Assembly (NCBI RefSeq): GCF_017654505.1
Contig: NC_054549.1
Coordinates: 24,616,647 to 24,680,646, forward strand
Reading direction: 5' to 3'
DNA from: Polyodon spathula
Lineage: Eukaryota; Chordata; Actinopteri; Acipenseriformes; Polyodontidae
DNA: 64,000 nucleotides
The notes under the pieces are model-generated. The model saw only the letters and a list, made by a program, of their open reading frames with translations, did not search any database and was not told the DNA's origin. Numbering within the stretch: the stretch's first letter is position 1; every line of letters starts with the position of its first letter. Both the position numbers and the translations under genes were made by a program. This document shows, in pieces, positions 41,999 through 55,734 of this stretch.

Positions 41999-42747
41999 CA
42001 TTAACCCCTTTACAGCCAAGCGTTTTTGTCATAAATGTCACCCCACAAACAAGCATTTTATGACCGTTTTTACCACACTGTCTATAAAGTGCTATAAAAA
42101 ATGTATCTGAGACAGTAAAGTGAAAAAATAATATATTTTTTTTCATTGGGAGGCCAGGACTTTGGGAGCAACAGCAGTAGGTTAGTTTAAGGGATGTTGA
42201 TCCCAACTAATATAGAGAGGGTTTGCTTGGTATCATAGGTTCCTGGTTTAATATTAATTGTTGTTATACTCAATATAACCAACTACATCGCATGATAAAA
42301 TAGTGAACAACTGCAATGAAAAGTAACTCTGAATACATTCAGTAGTCAAATACAAAATAATAAACCAAAGTATCACCTGGTCCACATTCTAAAAGACATC
42401 TAGCTGTGGATAAAAACATCCAGTATTCACTAAAAGACAATTTACTAGTATTTTTAGATACAGCAGAAGAACACAGACTCTACTACTGTACTCCTAGAGA
42501 GAGGCAAGTGTTAACTATGCTAATCAAGAGACAGCAAATGCACATTCCCTTAAAGTGATATTTCTCAAAGAGGAAAATCTATTGCAATATTAGAATTTCC
42601 CATGACACCAGGCTAACACCCTTGCTCTATTTTGAACAAGTCAAAAGAGTCTATATTGTCCAGAGTAGACTGGTCATTGGACAACCAGCTCATACTGCAA
42701 AACAGTGCTCTACAGCACCTGATTTACTATGAAGGTCCCCTATCCAC
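40939..42747. other. Non-coding stretch with (AC)n tract
   Basis: An AC tract at 41961-41995. No gene and no transposon was recognised. Confidence 0.5.
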
Positions 42748-44703
42748 TAGGGATGTAAATATTATTCAATAAAAAATCAGTTTAAACTATTGTGTCAGTT
42801 AACTGTTTAACCGTAGTTACACTGTCACACTAAATACCCTTTAAATAAATACCCTTTCCACATATATTTGCTCTGTCATGCGTTGACATTTGTTTACCAA
42901 ACAAAAAGAGGCAGCTTAGAGCACAAATCCTGTTTAATTGCATGATGATTGTATCACATTGACATGTGTGTACTGGTACACCTTTCTAAGTTGCTAGTAT
43001 CTGCTTCATAGTTAATCTCAATGCACTACAGGGGACACTGGTTTCACATAAAATAAAACACATTTAAAAAAAAAAATACATGTTGCCATCTGTGGCAGAG
43101 TGGTTGAAATGCTTACGTGACGTGACGTCACGGACCCGGAAGAAGCAACACAAAACAAAGAAGACAAGGCAAAAACTGAAGCGCAACAGCTCTCAGCGCG
43201 TTTATTAAATAATAAAAGAAAAGATTTAAACAAACACTAAAGAAGCAGTATGCTGGTTGCGAAACCAGCATACGTAGCAATTGTTTATTTTTCTTTTAAA
43301 CAGACTTACATCTCTCCTCTGACACTCTTTGCCTAATAAGCCTGGAGTGCGTCTTTTTATAGTCTGTGGCTGGAACCTTAGTTACCTAATTTGATACAAT
43401 AATTACTTTAAGGCTCCAGCCATGTTCCCACAAGAGTATTAGGGAAGGGGTTTTAAACTCGTTCCCACGACTACACATTATAAGACCAGCTTATTGCAGG
43501 TCACAAATAATAGAAGACAGACAGTGCTCGATCGCCCGCACATTAACACAATAATAATAAGAAATTAATACATACATAAATAATAAAACACACAAGGGGT
43601 GGGCACCCCGTCACACCATCCCATAAATGTAGCATAGCAATCAACAGTTCATTTTTCAAGATTCTTGAGTCCATGCTATGAATCCATTTTAAAAGCAAAT
43701 ACGTAAAAGACAAGATTTTTTTCGTTGCTTGAAATGACTACAGATAAACAGCAACTTTAACAAACTGTGACCACAACTACTGAATTAAAACATCTTTGTT
43801 TTGAAAAAAAATAGGGCCACTGTACTCGCCAAAGACGAACGAAAATGTCATCTGTTATCACAAAGCTGCAGTTCGGAAACTTCACTGCACTGCGACCCCA
43901 TAGCTGTAGCAATAAAAATGACTGCACAGTATTTTGCAGCCAACAGTAAAAAAAAAAAAATAATAATAATAATAATTACAAATACTTCTAGGCTGCCACA
44001 GTTTACGCGATCATACCACAAGGACAGCTTCTTGATTCAGCTTTCGATTTTGTCAGTGAGAGAAAAGATAATATATCTCGTCCTCGGAGTGATGTGTTAA
44101 GAATATTGAAGTGATCAAAAATATCTGCCAGGTAAGCATGCAAAGCAAGCCATTTAGCACAAAATTTATTTATTTATTTATTTTTTTGTACTGCTGATCG
44201 GATTATTGTTGTCGGCTCTTCAATTGCTGCAGTGTAACGCGATTTCCCTTCATTACTCCGGTTTCCAACACTTTCCTTCAGAAAACTGTCAATTGTTTGA
44301 TATTTATATACATTTTTATTTCGCAGGTATTTGACGCATAACTTTGTTTTGACCACTCCATCTTTACGCTACTCCCTTTTCTATTTTAACACCAGCTGCT
44401 TTGCTCCGCGTACGAACACCGGAAATCAACAGCTTGAGACTAGTTTGATGAATCTTTAGTTTGATTAGTTGACTAATCATGCCTAACTCAACGTCATATG
44501 TTGCCAAATAAAAAAAAAAAGTTACAGGCAGAGGACTTGCAGAGTTCAGAGGCAGTTTGTAAAGAGCACATGTTTTGTTGGCTATTTACTTTTGAAGTAT
44601 AAAATGCTGGACACATCTTATCATTTTGTAGTATACGTTAACTTTTATGTAAAAATGGTAGTAATTTATTTATCGGTTAACCATTTAACCTATTACAACC
44701 TTA
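42748..44703. mobile_element. hAT-like DNA transposon remnant hosting a solo LTR
   Basis: The left edge TAGGGATGTAAATATTATTC followed by GTTAACTGTTTAACCG, and the right edge (inverted) TAAGGTTGTAATAGGTTAAA with GGTTAACCG, resemble a degraded pair of hAT-type ends. Between them is the solo LTR at 43091-43615 and unassigned sequence, including GATTAGTTGACTAATCATGCC near 44463, which may be the end of a further nested element. There is no transposase. Boundaries and class are tentative. Confidence 0.4.
43091..43615 (-). mobile_element. Solo LTR (525 bp), minus orientation, with 5-bp target duplication
   Basis: It is flanked by CCATC at 43086-43090 and again at 43616-43620. The termini are TGTGGCAGAG and CACCCCGTCACA (TG...CA). 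On the minus strand a TATA box sits in GACTATAAAAAGACGC (about 43355), followed by AATAAA in TTTAATAAACGCGC (about 43203), in the right order for U3-R-U5. A short inverted repeat, GTATGCTGGTTGCGAAACC with CAGCATAC, lies near 43248. There is no internal region. A fragment of the same LTR end recurs at 58916-58957. Confidence 0.9.
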
Positions 44704-44999
44704 CTATCCATGTACTGTCCAGGCCTAACCTTGCTTTGCTCCTTAGATCTGATGAGGTCAGTCTTGGTCATTCCATATCAAGTGGACCTGTTGGGCTTCC
44801 CCTGCCTCGTATGCCATGCTTGCAGGGCTGTCCAATGGATATCTCGAGCCATTTTTGGCTCATTGAGCTCCACAATGCTACTCTTGAAGTATCACATTTA
44901 AGTTTTTTAATTGGAAAAAACTGCAAGGACAATCTCTAGTCTTGGGTAGAAGCATGTACTGTCAAAATTGATGTTAAGTTTAAAAATGCAAAAGAATTC
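44704..44999. other. Unassigned spacer
   Basis: Open frames at 44592-44939 overlap here but show no recognised domain. Confidence 0.4.
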
Positions 45000-45425
45000 G
45001 CGTGGAGTACAGGATGTGCCCTATAGCCTGGAGATGGCAAGTTCGAATCCAGGCTGTCACAGCCGACCGTGACCGAGGGTTCCTAGGGGGCTTAGGGTAG
45101 GGAGGACTTAGGTTGGCAGGGGAATCCACAGTTCACCACGCATCAGCGACCTCTACGGCCGATAGGGGACCTGTGGCTCTGCAGTGGAGCCTCCAGATCT
45201 GTGTTGTCCTCCAGCACTATCGGCCTGGTGGCCTCGTTGTGGATCCGCAGTGCGAAAAATAACGGATTGGCAGAAGCATGTTTCGGAGAATGCGTGTTCT
45301 AGCCGCTGTTCCCCGAGTTGGTGGGGGTGTTGAGAGCGGTGAGCCAAGGATACAGATAATAATTAGGCATACAAAATTGCAGAGAAAAAACGGGGAAAAA
45401 ATTGGCGATGAATAAAGGAAAAAAA
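45000..45425 (+). mobile_element. tRNA-derived SINE (long type)
   Basis: The B box AGTTCGAATCC (45040-45050) fits the pol III consensus. The body has GGGTAGGGAGGACTTAGGTT and TGTGTTGTCCTCCAGCACTA, and the tail is AATAATTAGGCATACAAAATT then GGGGAAAAAATTGGCGATGA. The length of about 425 bp matches the long tRNA-SINE type seen in fish. AAAAGAA occurs just before (44990) and at the end (45423), a possible but A-rich target duplication. The minus-strand open frame at 45153-45347 is an artefact of it. Confidence 0.8.
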
Positions 45426-45429
45426 AGAA

Positions 45430-46373
45430 CGTTTAATGAGCAGGAACCTACTCAACGTATTTGTTTGTTGTTGTTTGCAGCTCTATAAGAAATCCATCAT
45501 AATTGTTTTGGCTCTTTTAGCCAACAAGCTTGGGCAGCTTTGTTCTATGTCATGCCTCACAAAAATTAGGACATACAATGGGCATTTTTAAACTTTCTCA
45601 CCATGTTTGGCACTAGATACTTTTTTACCTACAGGTGACACATGCTCGGCACAATTTTCTTCAGCACACGTGTGTTACTGTATGTACCATCAACCGCAAA
45701 TGGAAGAAACATCTCCCTAGAATTTTGTTCACTTGAGCTGGAATGACCCGTCTTCAAGATGGTGCATCTACAGGAACTTATTAAAGAACTCCAGAATTAT
45801 ACACTGCATGTTAAGGACTACTGCAAATATTCACAATAGTTATATATGGGAACTTTCCTAGGTGGTCACAGAAGTACTGAAGAAACTATTCACCCAGAAA
45901 TAAGCCATCTGTGAGGACAGCGCAACCCTTTCAGACCTTTCGAAGCCACAGTTCTCTAGCACAGACATGCAATCCACAAATCTAGCTCTGTAGACAGAAA
46001 TTTGGCTGTCGCAGGTCCACCAGGCAACAGTATTACAATGACGAGAATGAATGCATCTCTATAGTGTTCTCTAAAAATAATTGGTAGCTAATTAGATTCT
46101 GTGTACTGCCAAAAAGGAATAGTATTCCCTGAGGTGCATTGCACTTACATGCTAGCCACTCAGGAAAGGCAACTGATAAATCATCTGCTTTGTATCTTGT
46201 CGCTTTTGAGTGCTGCTAATGTATACACGTCTACTTTTTAATTACTGTAAGTACAGTCTAATCTCATCTACTGGCCTATGTGTAAATAAATAGAATATGG
46301 CAGCTTTTCCCACCTCTCAGAGCTCTTGTCCACAAGCTATCGATGAATAAATTATTTGTTATAGATTCAGATC
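45430..46373. other. Non-coding stretch, nothing recognised
   Basis: No supported feature between the SINE and the next Tc1. Confidence 0.5.
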
Positions 46374-48454
<2,081 letters not shown>

Positions 48455-48458
48455 TTAA

Positions 48459-49024
48459 CCCTTTGCAGTCCATTTATTCAGCGCTTGTCAGGCACGTCAG
48501 GTCCAATTAATTTTCACATGCGCTGTTTATTTTACATGCGCTGTTAAAAATATTTTTTTTCAGCGTAAAACAGGTTTAAAAGGCACTGAATCACAAAAGG
48601 ACACTCAGTACTGTTACTCCAGCCAAGGCCCACCTCCTGTTCGCTGTATTTTTCACATACCACTTTATAGACGTCCTCAATAATGCGATCCAAGTCATTA
48701 TTTTATTACTATAATATCTCCAAAAGCTCTGCAAATGTCTGTGATATTCTTTGAGCGCTGGATGCAGAAGCAGCTCTCTCCTTTGCTTATGTCCGTGTTA
48801 TCTCTGAATGCATGGGGCTATAAGATCCGCACTTTTTTACAATTTCATTCAGCTCCTCTCGGTCTCACTCGGCCATTGAAAGGTTTTCTCTGCTTTTTCC
48901 GGAGAAAAAACTACTAGAGACCTGTGCATTACATCTTTTTGGTTATGTTAGACAGGGTCCGACATCGGACTGGAAAGGGAAAATTGTAATGTCGGACCTG
49001 GTCCAACATAAGACCACAAAAGGG
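48459..49024. mobile_element. piggyBac-like MITE, copy 2
   Basis: TTAA flanks at 48455-48458 and 49025-49028. The left end CCCTTTGCAGTCC and right end GGACCACAAAAGGG are inverted. The interior matches 17231-17858 block by block (CAGCGCTTGTCAGG, AAAAGGCACTGAATC, GCCATTGAAAGGTTTTCTC). At 566 bp it is about 60 bp shorter than copy 1, which has extra sequence near 17435-17490 and a TTTA tract near 17650. Confidence 0.87.
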
Positions 49025-49028
49025 TTAA

Positions 49029-50884
49029 TGCACTAAGAACCATCTTTTCCTCATGCTTGTTAACATTGTGTAAATTAGGGACAGACAGCATCCCCTACAG
49101 GCCACAGAAGAACTTCTGACACATAATGTGTTAATTCTACCTACTAGCTAGTCACAGGTTTATGTCCCGGTGTGTGAAGTTGATTATCATTTCTGGGGAT
49201 TCCTCAGTCACAGTGACTCTGGTACTCCTGCAGATTAGGGAGGAAAAATACGCAGGTCAAGTGGACATCTGCAGGGCTGGCCTTTGGTGAGGGCACAATT
49301 AGACAATCTAAATTCGGGAGAAAAAATGGAGGTAAAATAAATGGGCATTGTAAAAAACAAAAAGTAAAATAATATTTAGCAACAATTATTTGGACAGATA
49401 TCTATTTAGTAGGTGGATGATTAAATTAAAACACAGTTTTATGACCCTCATTAGTTCTTTGGTGATATTCAATTAAACTATGAATGCCAACAAATACGTC
49501 ACAAACTGGTGTTAATAATGTATCACCAGACTAGAATTGATATTCCAGATTTTTCACCCTGGCTCCAAGGGCACTTAAGGGGCACTCCACAGGTCATTTA
49601 AGATATGAGAACATGCATCTAATAAATACGCCTTCAGACAGACTTACTAAAACTTTTGAAATCTAGTATGACTGAAAGCTATAATCTCCGAGATCTACCT
49701 CTGGTTGGATGCTACCTTTGTAGAATCAGTATTGACAGTTTCTTCCCTTAACCTTTTGTTGCCGATGCCGTCCAATCAACTGTCTTGTTTTTTGTTTTCA
49801 TTGGGCCATAGCCATGGCTACAGTGAATAGCCGCATGTAATTGGTTTAGGGCTGCGGTGGGTGTGGCTTTTTAAAATTTTTTTTTACTTGTGTTTCATTT
49901 TTAACTCTACCATTTTCTATATTGACACTCACCCATTTGAAACGTCTGTATTTCCTGTTCTACAAGCCTAAAGGTGGCATGGCATAGGGTTAAGCATAAG
50001 AAAACCTTTTTTCTATGTATTTTTTTCTATATGGATGATTTTTTAGCTCTGGCGCTCATGCCTCCTTTCCATAAATGCCACCATTACACAGAAGAGTCAA
50101 GCCAAATGCTTTTTCCTCAAATCTGGAGAAGTTATGATAAGGATTTAGTTAAGTATTATAATTTCAAATGCTTCACTTTGGAGGCATTCCACGGTATTAC
50201 TGACACAATGTGAATATTTATGTAAATGTGACAGACAGACCTTTATATAGATCCAGTTTATAATTTACTCAATAGTGTGTTCTAAAGAAGGGTTATCACA
50301 ATCGGATTAGCTGTTCTATGAAAATAAACTGACAAACAGTTGTCTAAGTATTTCTCCAGATGTTGACTGATTGTGTTAAATAATGTTTTTACCAAGTATC
50401 ATCACAATTGCGTAAGTGGTTCTCTAGATATACTGTAAAACTGAATAACATACAGACCTATGATATCCAACTCAGTGGCCAAGACTGGACATGATGTGTA
50501 TTTTTTTTTCAAGTTCTATATTGTGAGTGTTCTATCCTTAATAATGAATGAAAATGTTATTTTAAATTCCCAAAACATATGACATGATAAGACCATGAGA
50601 ATATTTATGAACCAGAGGAGGCCATATTACTTGTCATGGTCCCTCTAACTGGTTAATCTCAAAACTTTACCAATGATTCGGCATCAACATTGAGTAACTC
50701 TGAATGACAATATGCTGTGTAGATTAGAAAAGCATTAAACTTTTTGCAAAATGATCTATAGTTTGCAGCTCATCTCGGATAATTGCTTGGAGGGCATATC
50801 GTTTATCATTTTGGTTACAGCAGAATTGTTTGTTATTACAATTGTATATGGTTTGTTTCATACTTTATTAAATCTGTTGATTGG
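49029..50884. other. Non-coding stretch, nothing recognised
   Basis: AT-rich intron sequence without supported features. Confidence 0.5.
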
Positions 50885-51170
50885 GTCCCAGTAGCTCACC
50901 TGGTGAAAGCACAGCTGCATGGGGTGCAAGGTGAGTCAGACAGTCAAGGGAGCGCAGGTTTGTGTCGTGGTTGTGCAAAGTCACTGGTCTTTGCTGGAGA
51001 TTCCAAAGAGAGCGTCACATTGGTTCTGGTGCTCCCATGGGTTAGCAAGGCAAAACTGGCAGGGACTATTTCTTTTCATTGCACTGCAATGCACCCTGCT
51101 GGCAGGTGCATAGTGAGCTCTGGCGGACACCTGGCGGGCACTTCAAATGAACTGATACAAAGAGCAAACA
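50885..51170 (+). mobile_element. tRNA-derived SINE, family shared with 11615
   Basis: The tRNA-like head CAGTAGCTCACCTGGTGAAA (about 50890) is an A-box-like start. The body shares GGCAAAACTGGCAGGGACTA and GCAGGTGCATAGTGAGCTC with the copy at 11615. A 140-codon open frame at 50783-51205 is a by-product of this SINE. Confidence 0.72.
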
Positions 51171-51195
51171 GTAAAAAGGTATCTATTTTTTATTA

Positions 51196-51393
51196 TCCCT
51201 TATAAATGTTTACCATGTTATTTTTCACCATAATTTGAAGTTTTCCTATGGTTATACAATGCATTTATGATAGTTTATTGTTTTGACATTTTTTTTAAAA
51301 ATGCTTTACCATACCTCTCTGGGTTTTATAGTGCTTACATGTGCTTTACCATGCCTTTGCTATATTTTTATTGTGAGAGACTTTTATAAGGGA
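51196..51393. mobile_element. Small MITE with TCCCTTATAAA ends (198 bp)
   Basis: The left end TCCCTTATAAATGTTTACCA and right end ACTTTTATAAGGGA are inverted. The interior in reverse orientation matches 28177-28330. No coding capacity. Confidence 0.75.
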
Positions 51394-51549
51394 TGTCACC
51401 TTAAATCTGTACCCTAGATCCTTTAAGCCTTAATTAGTAAGAAGCACCAGTTCCCTGTTTGCTAATTAGTATTTATTAATTAGATTCTGTAAAAATTCAC
51501 ATTCCCTTTATTATATATAAACATCATATTATATGTAACATCCGTAGAG

Positions 51550-51663
<114 letters not shown>

Positions 51664-53583
51664 CAGTGCCATGAAAAAATAATTTGCCCCCTGTGTGTAT
51701 TTCAGTGTTATATGTTGTGTGTTGTGTGTTAATGTTGGTGTATAGTCATTGGTACACAAGACATAAATGGGTCTCGGTACAGCTGCATAAAAGCAGCATA
51801 TTTTCACTCACTCGGGGTTGTGTGTTCGGTGAGTGGAGAACGGGATTGGAAATGGAGGTAATAAGCTTAATAATAGTTAAAATATCAGCTCACCGTGTTT
51901 GTCTGTGTAGTCCATTTTGTTTGTCTCTTTATTTTGGCAAAAGAGCTGTGTCCTGTGTTTTTGTTTGTCTTTACAACCTTTTATTTTCAGTCTATTTCGT
52001 TATTAGATACTGAGCAAGAACAATCGTTCATCTTCACCAAATCCCTTTCTGATTTTCTGTATATTTGTATATTTTTGACATTGAATGTTATCAGCGCTTC
52101 AACCAAAAACTAATATTAGATAAGTGAGTTAACAAATAATACAAAATGTTGATACTTACTTAATTTATTTATTAAAGAAAGTTATGCATCACCCAATGCC
52201 CCTGTGTGAAAAAGTAATCGCCCACTTAGACACAATAACTGGTTACACCACCTTGATCAGCACTAACTGCAAGCAAACACTTCCTGTAGTTATTGATCAG
52301 TCTCTCACAGCGCCGTGGAGGAATTTTGGCCCACTCCTTCATGCAGAACTGTTTCAACTCAATGACTTTTGTGGGTTTTCGAGCATAAACTGTTAGTTTC
52401 AGGTCCTGCCTCAAAATCTCAATGGGGTTTAGGTCTGGACATTGACTAGGCCATTCCAAAACTTTTAATTTATTGTTCTTCAACCATTCTGATGTAGACT
52501 TGATCATTGTTTTGCTGCATGACCCAGCTGAGCTTCAGCTTCAGCTCACGGATGGATGGCCTGACATTCTCCTGTAGAATTCTCTGATACAGAGCAGAAT
52601 TCATGGTTCCTTCAATGATGGCAAGTCTTCCAGGTTCTGATGCAGCAAAACATCCCCAAATCATAACACTGCCACCACCATGCTTGACCGTTGGTATGAG
52701 GCTCTTACTTTGAAATGCGGTGTTTGGTTTTCGCCAGACATAATGGGGCCCATGTTGGCCAAAAAGGTCCACTTTTGACTCATCTGTCCATAGGGCATTG
52801 TTCCAAAACTCTTGAGGATCATCCAGGTGCAATCTTGAGACGAGCATTCATGTTCTTCTTAGTGAGCAGTGGTTTCCGCCTTGCTACTCTGCCATGAGTC
52901 CCATTTCTGCCCAGTGTCTTTGTGATGGTGGAGTCATAAACACTGACCTTAGCCGGGGTGAGAGAGGCCTGCAGATCCCTAGATGTTGTTCTAGGGTTCT
53001 TTGTGACTTCCTTGATGATTTTACATGGAGAGATTGGAGAGATTTTGGCAGGACAGCCATTCCTAGGAAGATTCACTACTATCCCAAACTTTCTCCATTT
53101 GGACAATATGGCTCTGACTGTGGTTTGGTGGAGCGCCAGAGACTTAGAAATCACTTTCTAACCCTTTCTATACTGATAGGCGTCAACAACTTTTTCCCGG
53201 AGGTCTTCGGGAATTTCTTTTAATCGTGGCACGATGCGCCTCTAGAACCTGTGTGCCAAAGTTAGTCAGATTTATATTGGGCAGGGCTGACCCATATCAG
53301 GCCTGATTGTTAACCAAAGTATTCAAACAGCTGACCCTAATTATTGCTTTAATTGGGTTGAGTTAACTAGGGAGGCAATAACTTTTTCACACCTGAAGAT
53401 TGCATGTCTGATTACCTTGCACACCAAACAACCAAACAAATGAAAGAAGCACCAAACTTTGGTGTCATTTTTTCTCTCAGACTCCCTTTATATACTACTA
53501 CAACCCACAAAAAGATCAGACCAAATTCAATGTGAAAAATGTGCAAAAATGCAGAAAATCAGACAGGGGCCAAACACTTTTTA
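51664..53583 (-). pseudogene. Tc1-like transposon, antisense, inactive, with internal foreign insert
   Basis: The left end CAGTGCCATGAAAAAATAAT and TTTGCCCCCTG mirror the right end CAGGGGCCAAACACTTTTT (53564-53582). The minus-strand transposase is readable from about 53160 down to 52226: helix-turn-helix LALHQTTVRAILSKWRKF, the GRVARRKPLL block (about 52870), first catalytic D in WTDESKVDLFG (about 52780), FQSKSLIPTVKHGGGSVMIW, and third catalytic E in SQCPDLNPIEIL (about 52430). The second catalytic site reads QQNND where QQDND is usual, and the frame breaks there. About 390 bases from roughly 51690 to 52050 are not Tc1 and separate the left terminus from the rest. Confidence 0.88.
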
Positions 53584-54540
53584 TATATAAATATATTACA
53601 TCAATGAAGTCCAGAAAAAAATGAAATATGTATTTTCATGAAATAATGCACTTACCAAAATACCACTATCCACAGTGAAAATAAAAAAAAAAATCATATT
53701 TTCTAAATTGCTAATAGAAGTTTTTTTGTTTTTTTTTAAATGTGCTTTTTTCTTCATATAATTTCCATCATATTTCTAGTCTGAAAGAGGATATTGTATT
53801 CTATGCACGTCAATGAACCTTAGCATTGTTCCTTTTAATTGGAGTGAAATTTGTGCCCTGGAAAAGACTGTGATTGAGTTATTTGTACATGCTGATGTCT
53901 TAAAAATGATTAGTGAGGTTTGGATGCTTGGATGAGCTTGATCTAAAGGTGTGCCAATATGTTTCAATGAGAAACACTAAACTGACATTCTAGGAATCTG
54001 CACTGACTACAACTGGAAATTCAACAGACATCATAATACATGATAATGCAATTATGAAATGGTAGGGACGGGCACAATATGTTCCTGATTCTCTGGTTTA
54101 TTTTATTATAAGTCTGGTGTATCACACATACATTTCAGTTGTCTGGAAATTGTGGTGGTGAATGACAAACATTGCAGTTCGGCATACAAATTTCAATGGT
54201 ATACAGTGTTTGTGGAAATAACTTTAAAAACCAATATATTGTAGGGGAAAACATACAAATTGGTTTTTGATCAAAAACACTTTCTTTGAAAGAAAAGTAT
54301 ACCCCCCGATACAACCATATGAACATTGCTAGAAGGTGATTTCAACCGCAAGTCTCCATCTGCCTCAATGTATATGTTTATACTAGAACACAGCTATCCA
54401 TGGTTCAATTTAAGGAAATGAAAAAAAGCTTATAACAGGAAGAACACTCATATTTATACATCAATATTATGAGTGATTTCAGTTTCCTTGTTCGTATCCA
54501 GTTATTAGTGAACACCCTACTACCTCGCACCCCCAACATA
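53584..54540. other. Non-coding stretch, nothing recognised
   Basis: No supported feature. Confidence 0.5.
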
Positions 54541-54555
54541 CCTCCAACACACCTC

Positions 54556-54620
54556 CTCAACCCCCCACCCCCCTTGGGGGGGGGGGGAGGGGGGTGCGGG
54601 GGGGGGGTGGGGGTTGGGAG
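54556..54620. repeat. C-run and G-run low-complexity block
   Basis: Runs of C (CCCCCCACCCCCC) are followed at once by runs of G (up to 13) up to GGGGGTTGGG. It can pair as a hairpin, and the G part has G-quadruplex potential on the + strand. Confidence 0.9.
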
Positions 54621-54772
54621 ATCTGCCCAAAGCTTCTAGAACATTCTATAGCACATAGCCAAGTTGCAAAACATGAACTTTAGACAAACATAAAACGGTT
54701 ATAGCTTTATAAAACATGTGTTTCAGCTCCTTTCTCCCCATCTTACACTATCTACCCACATCCTTCATTATA

Positions 54773-55065
54773 GGAGGCTGTGTGGTCCAGTGGTTAAAGA
54801 TACAGGCTTGCAACCAGGAGGTACCTGCCTGATTCAAATCCCAGCTCAGCTACTGACTCATTGCATGACCCCGAGCAAGTCACTGACCAAATTAATGTCT
54901 CCTTGTGCTGCATCTTTCAGATGAGACATTCTTGTGAGTGACTCTGCAGCAGAGGCATGGTTCACACAGCCTAGTCTTGTATCATCTAAAGCGCTTTGTG
55001 ATGATAGTCCACTATGAAAGGTGCTATATAAAAATAAAGATGATTATTATTATTATTATTATTAT
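54773..55065 (+). mobile_element. V-SINE-like tRNA-derived SINE, full length
   Basis: The head GGAGGCTGTGTGGTCCAGTG carries the A box, and GATTCAAATCCC (54831-54842) the B box. The body TGACTCATTGCATGACC and GAGCAAGTCACTGACC and the tail AAAGCGCTTTGTGATGATAG...GCTATATAAAAATAAAG with (ATT)n are the standard parts of this vertebrate SINE type with an L2-like 3' end. Confidence 0.92.
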
Positions 55066-55734
55066 GAGGCTTCCAAGCCAAAGGCTGGGAAGCCTACTGT
55101 TATTGTTATAGTTTATTTTTTATTATTTTTTATTTTTTATTATTTTTTTTCTTCCCAAAACTTTAAAATGCTGCTGTTTCAAAGCTGTGTGACTGATCAG
55201 GTTCTGACTTTGCAGGTAACAAGCTGCATACATTGCCTGTCAGATGCTGAAAAAATTTTGCTGCTGCGTCCTTTCAATTGGCGCTGTGACGCATTTTTTT
55301 AATAAACCTTTCGAAATCTTTTTCTTGGGAACCGGTGAAGCAATTGATCTGAAACTTGGCATATATCATTAGCATCCAAACCTGCATCAAGTAAGCGAAG
55401 CAGAAGTTGCTGTGATAAATTTTAATGTCAAAATGGCTGCCACAAATTTTATCGAAACGCGCCAACAAACAACAAACTGCTGCTATTTGAACACCGTTTG
55501 ACCAACAAACTCCAACATGGTAGTTATTGTCCCAGTAACAATGGAATATAAATATGTCAAAATGGTTATATTTTGTAAAACAACATGGCCGCCAGGTGTA
55601 TGTTTACATCTAAAATTTAAAACTGCCTCAGTTGACAAATGGTTTACTTGACCAACTCGAAACTTCACAAGCATCATCCTTGACGCTATAGCAATACAAC
55701 AGACCATCCCATAAAGGACGTCAGGGAGCCAGTT
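55066..55734. repeat. Unclassified repeat-like stretch starting with a hairpin
   Basis: It begins with AGGCTTCCAAGCC and GGCTGGGAAGCCT, an imperfect hairpin at about 55067-55095, then T-rich sequence and phrases such as CAAAATGGCTGCCAC and ACATGGCCGCCAGG. The phrasing is of a repeat type, but I cannot assign a class. Confidence 0.35.

Noticed and set aside
45153..45347. Minus-strand open frame as a gene
   Set aside because: It lies wholly inside a tRNA-derived SINE.
50783..51205. 140-codon open frame as a gene
   Set aside because: It overlaps a SINE copy whose sequence recurs at 11615.
54556..54620. Assembly gap or vector sequence
   Set aside because: The C and G runs are imperfect and interspersed with other bases, so they look like genuine low-complexity DNA, though run lengths may be inexact.
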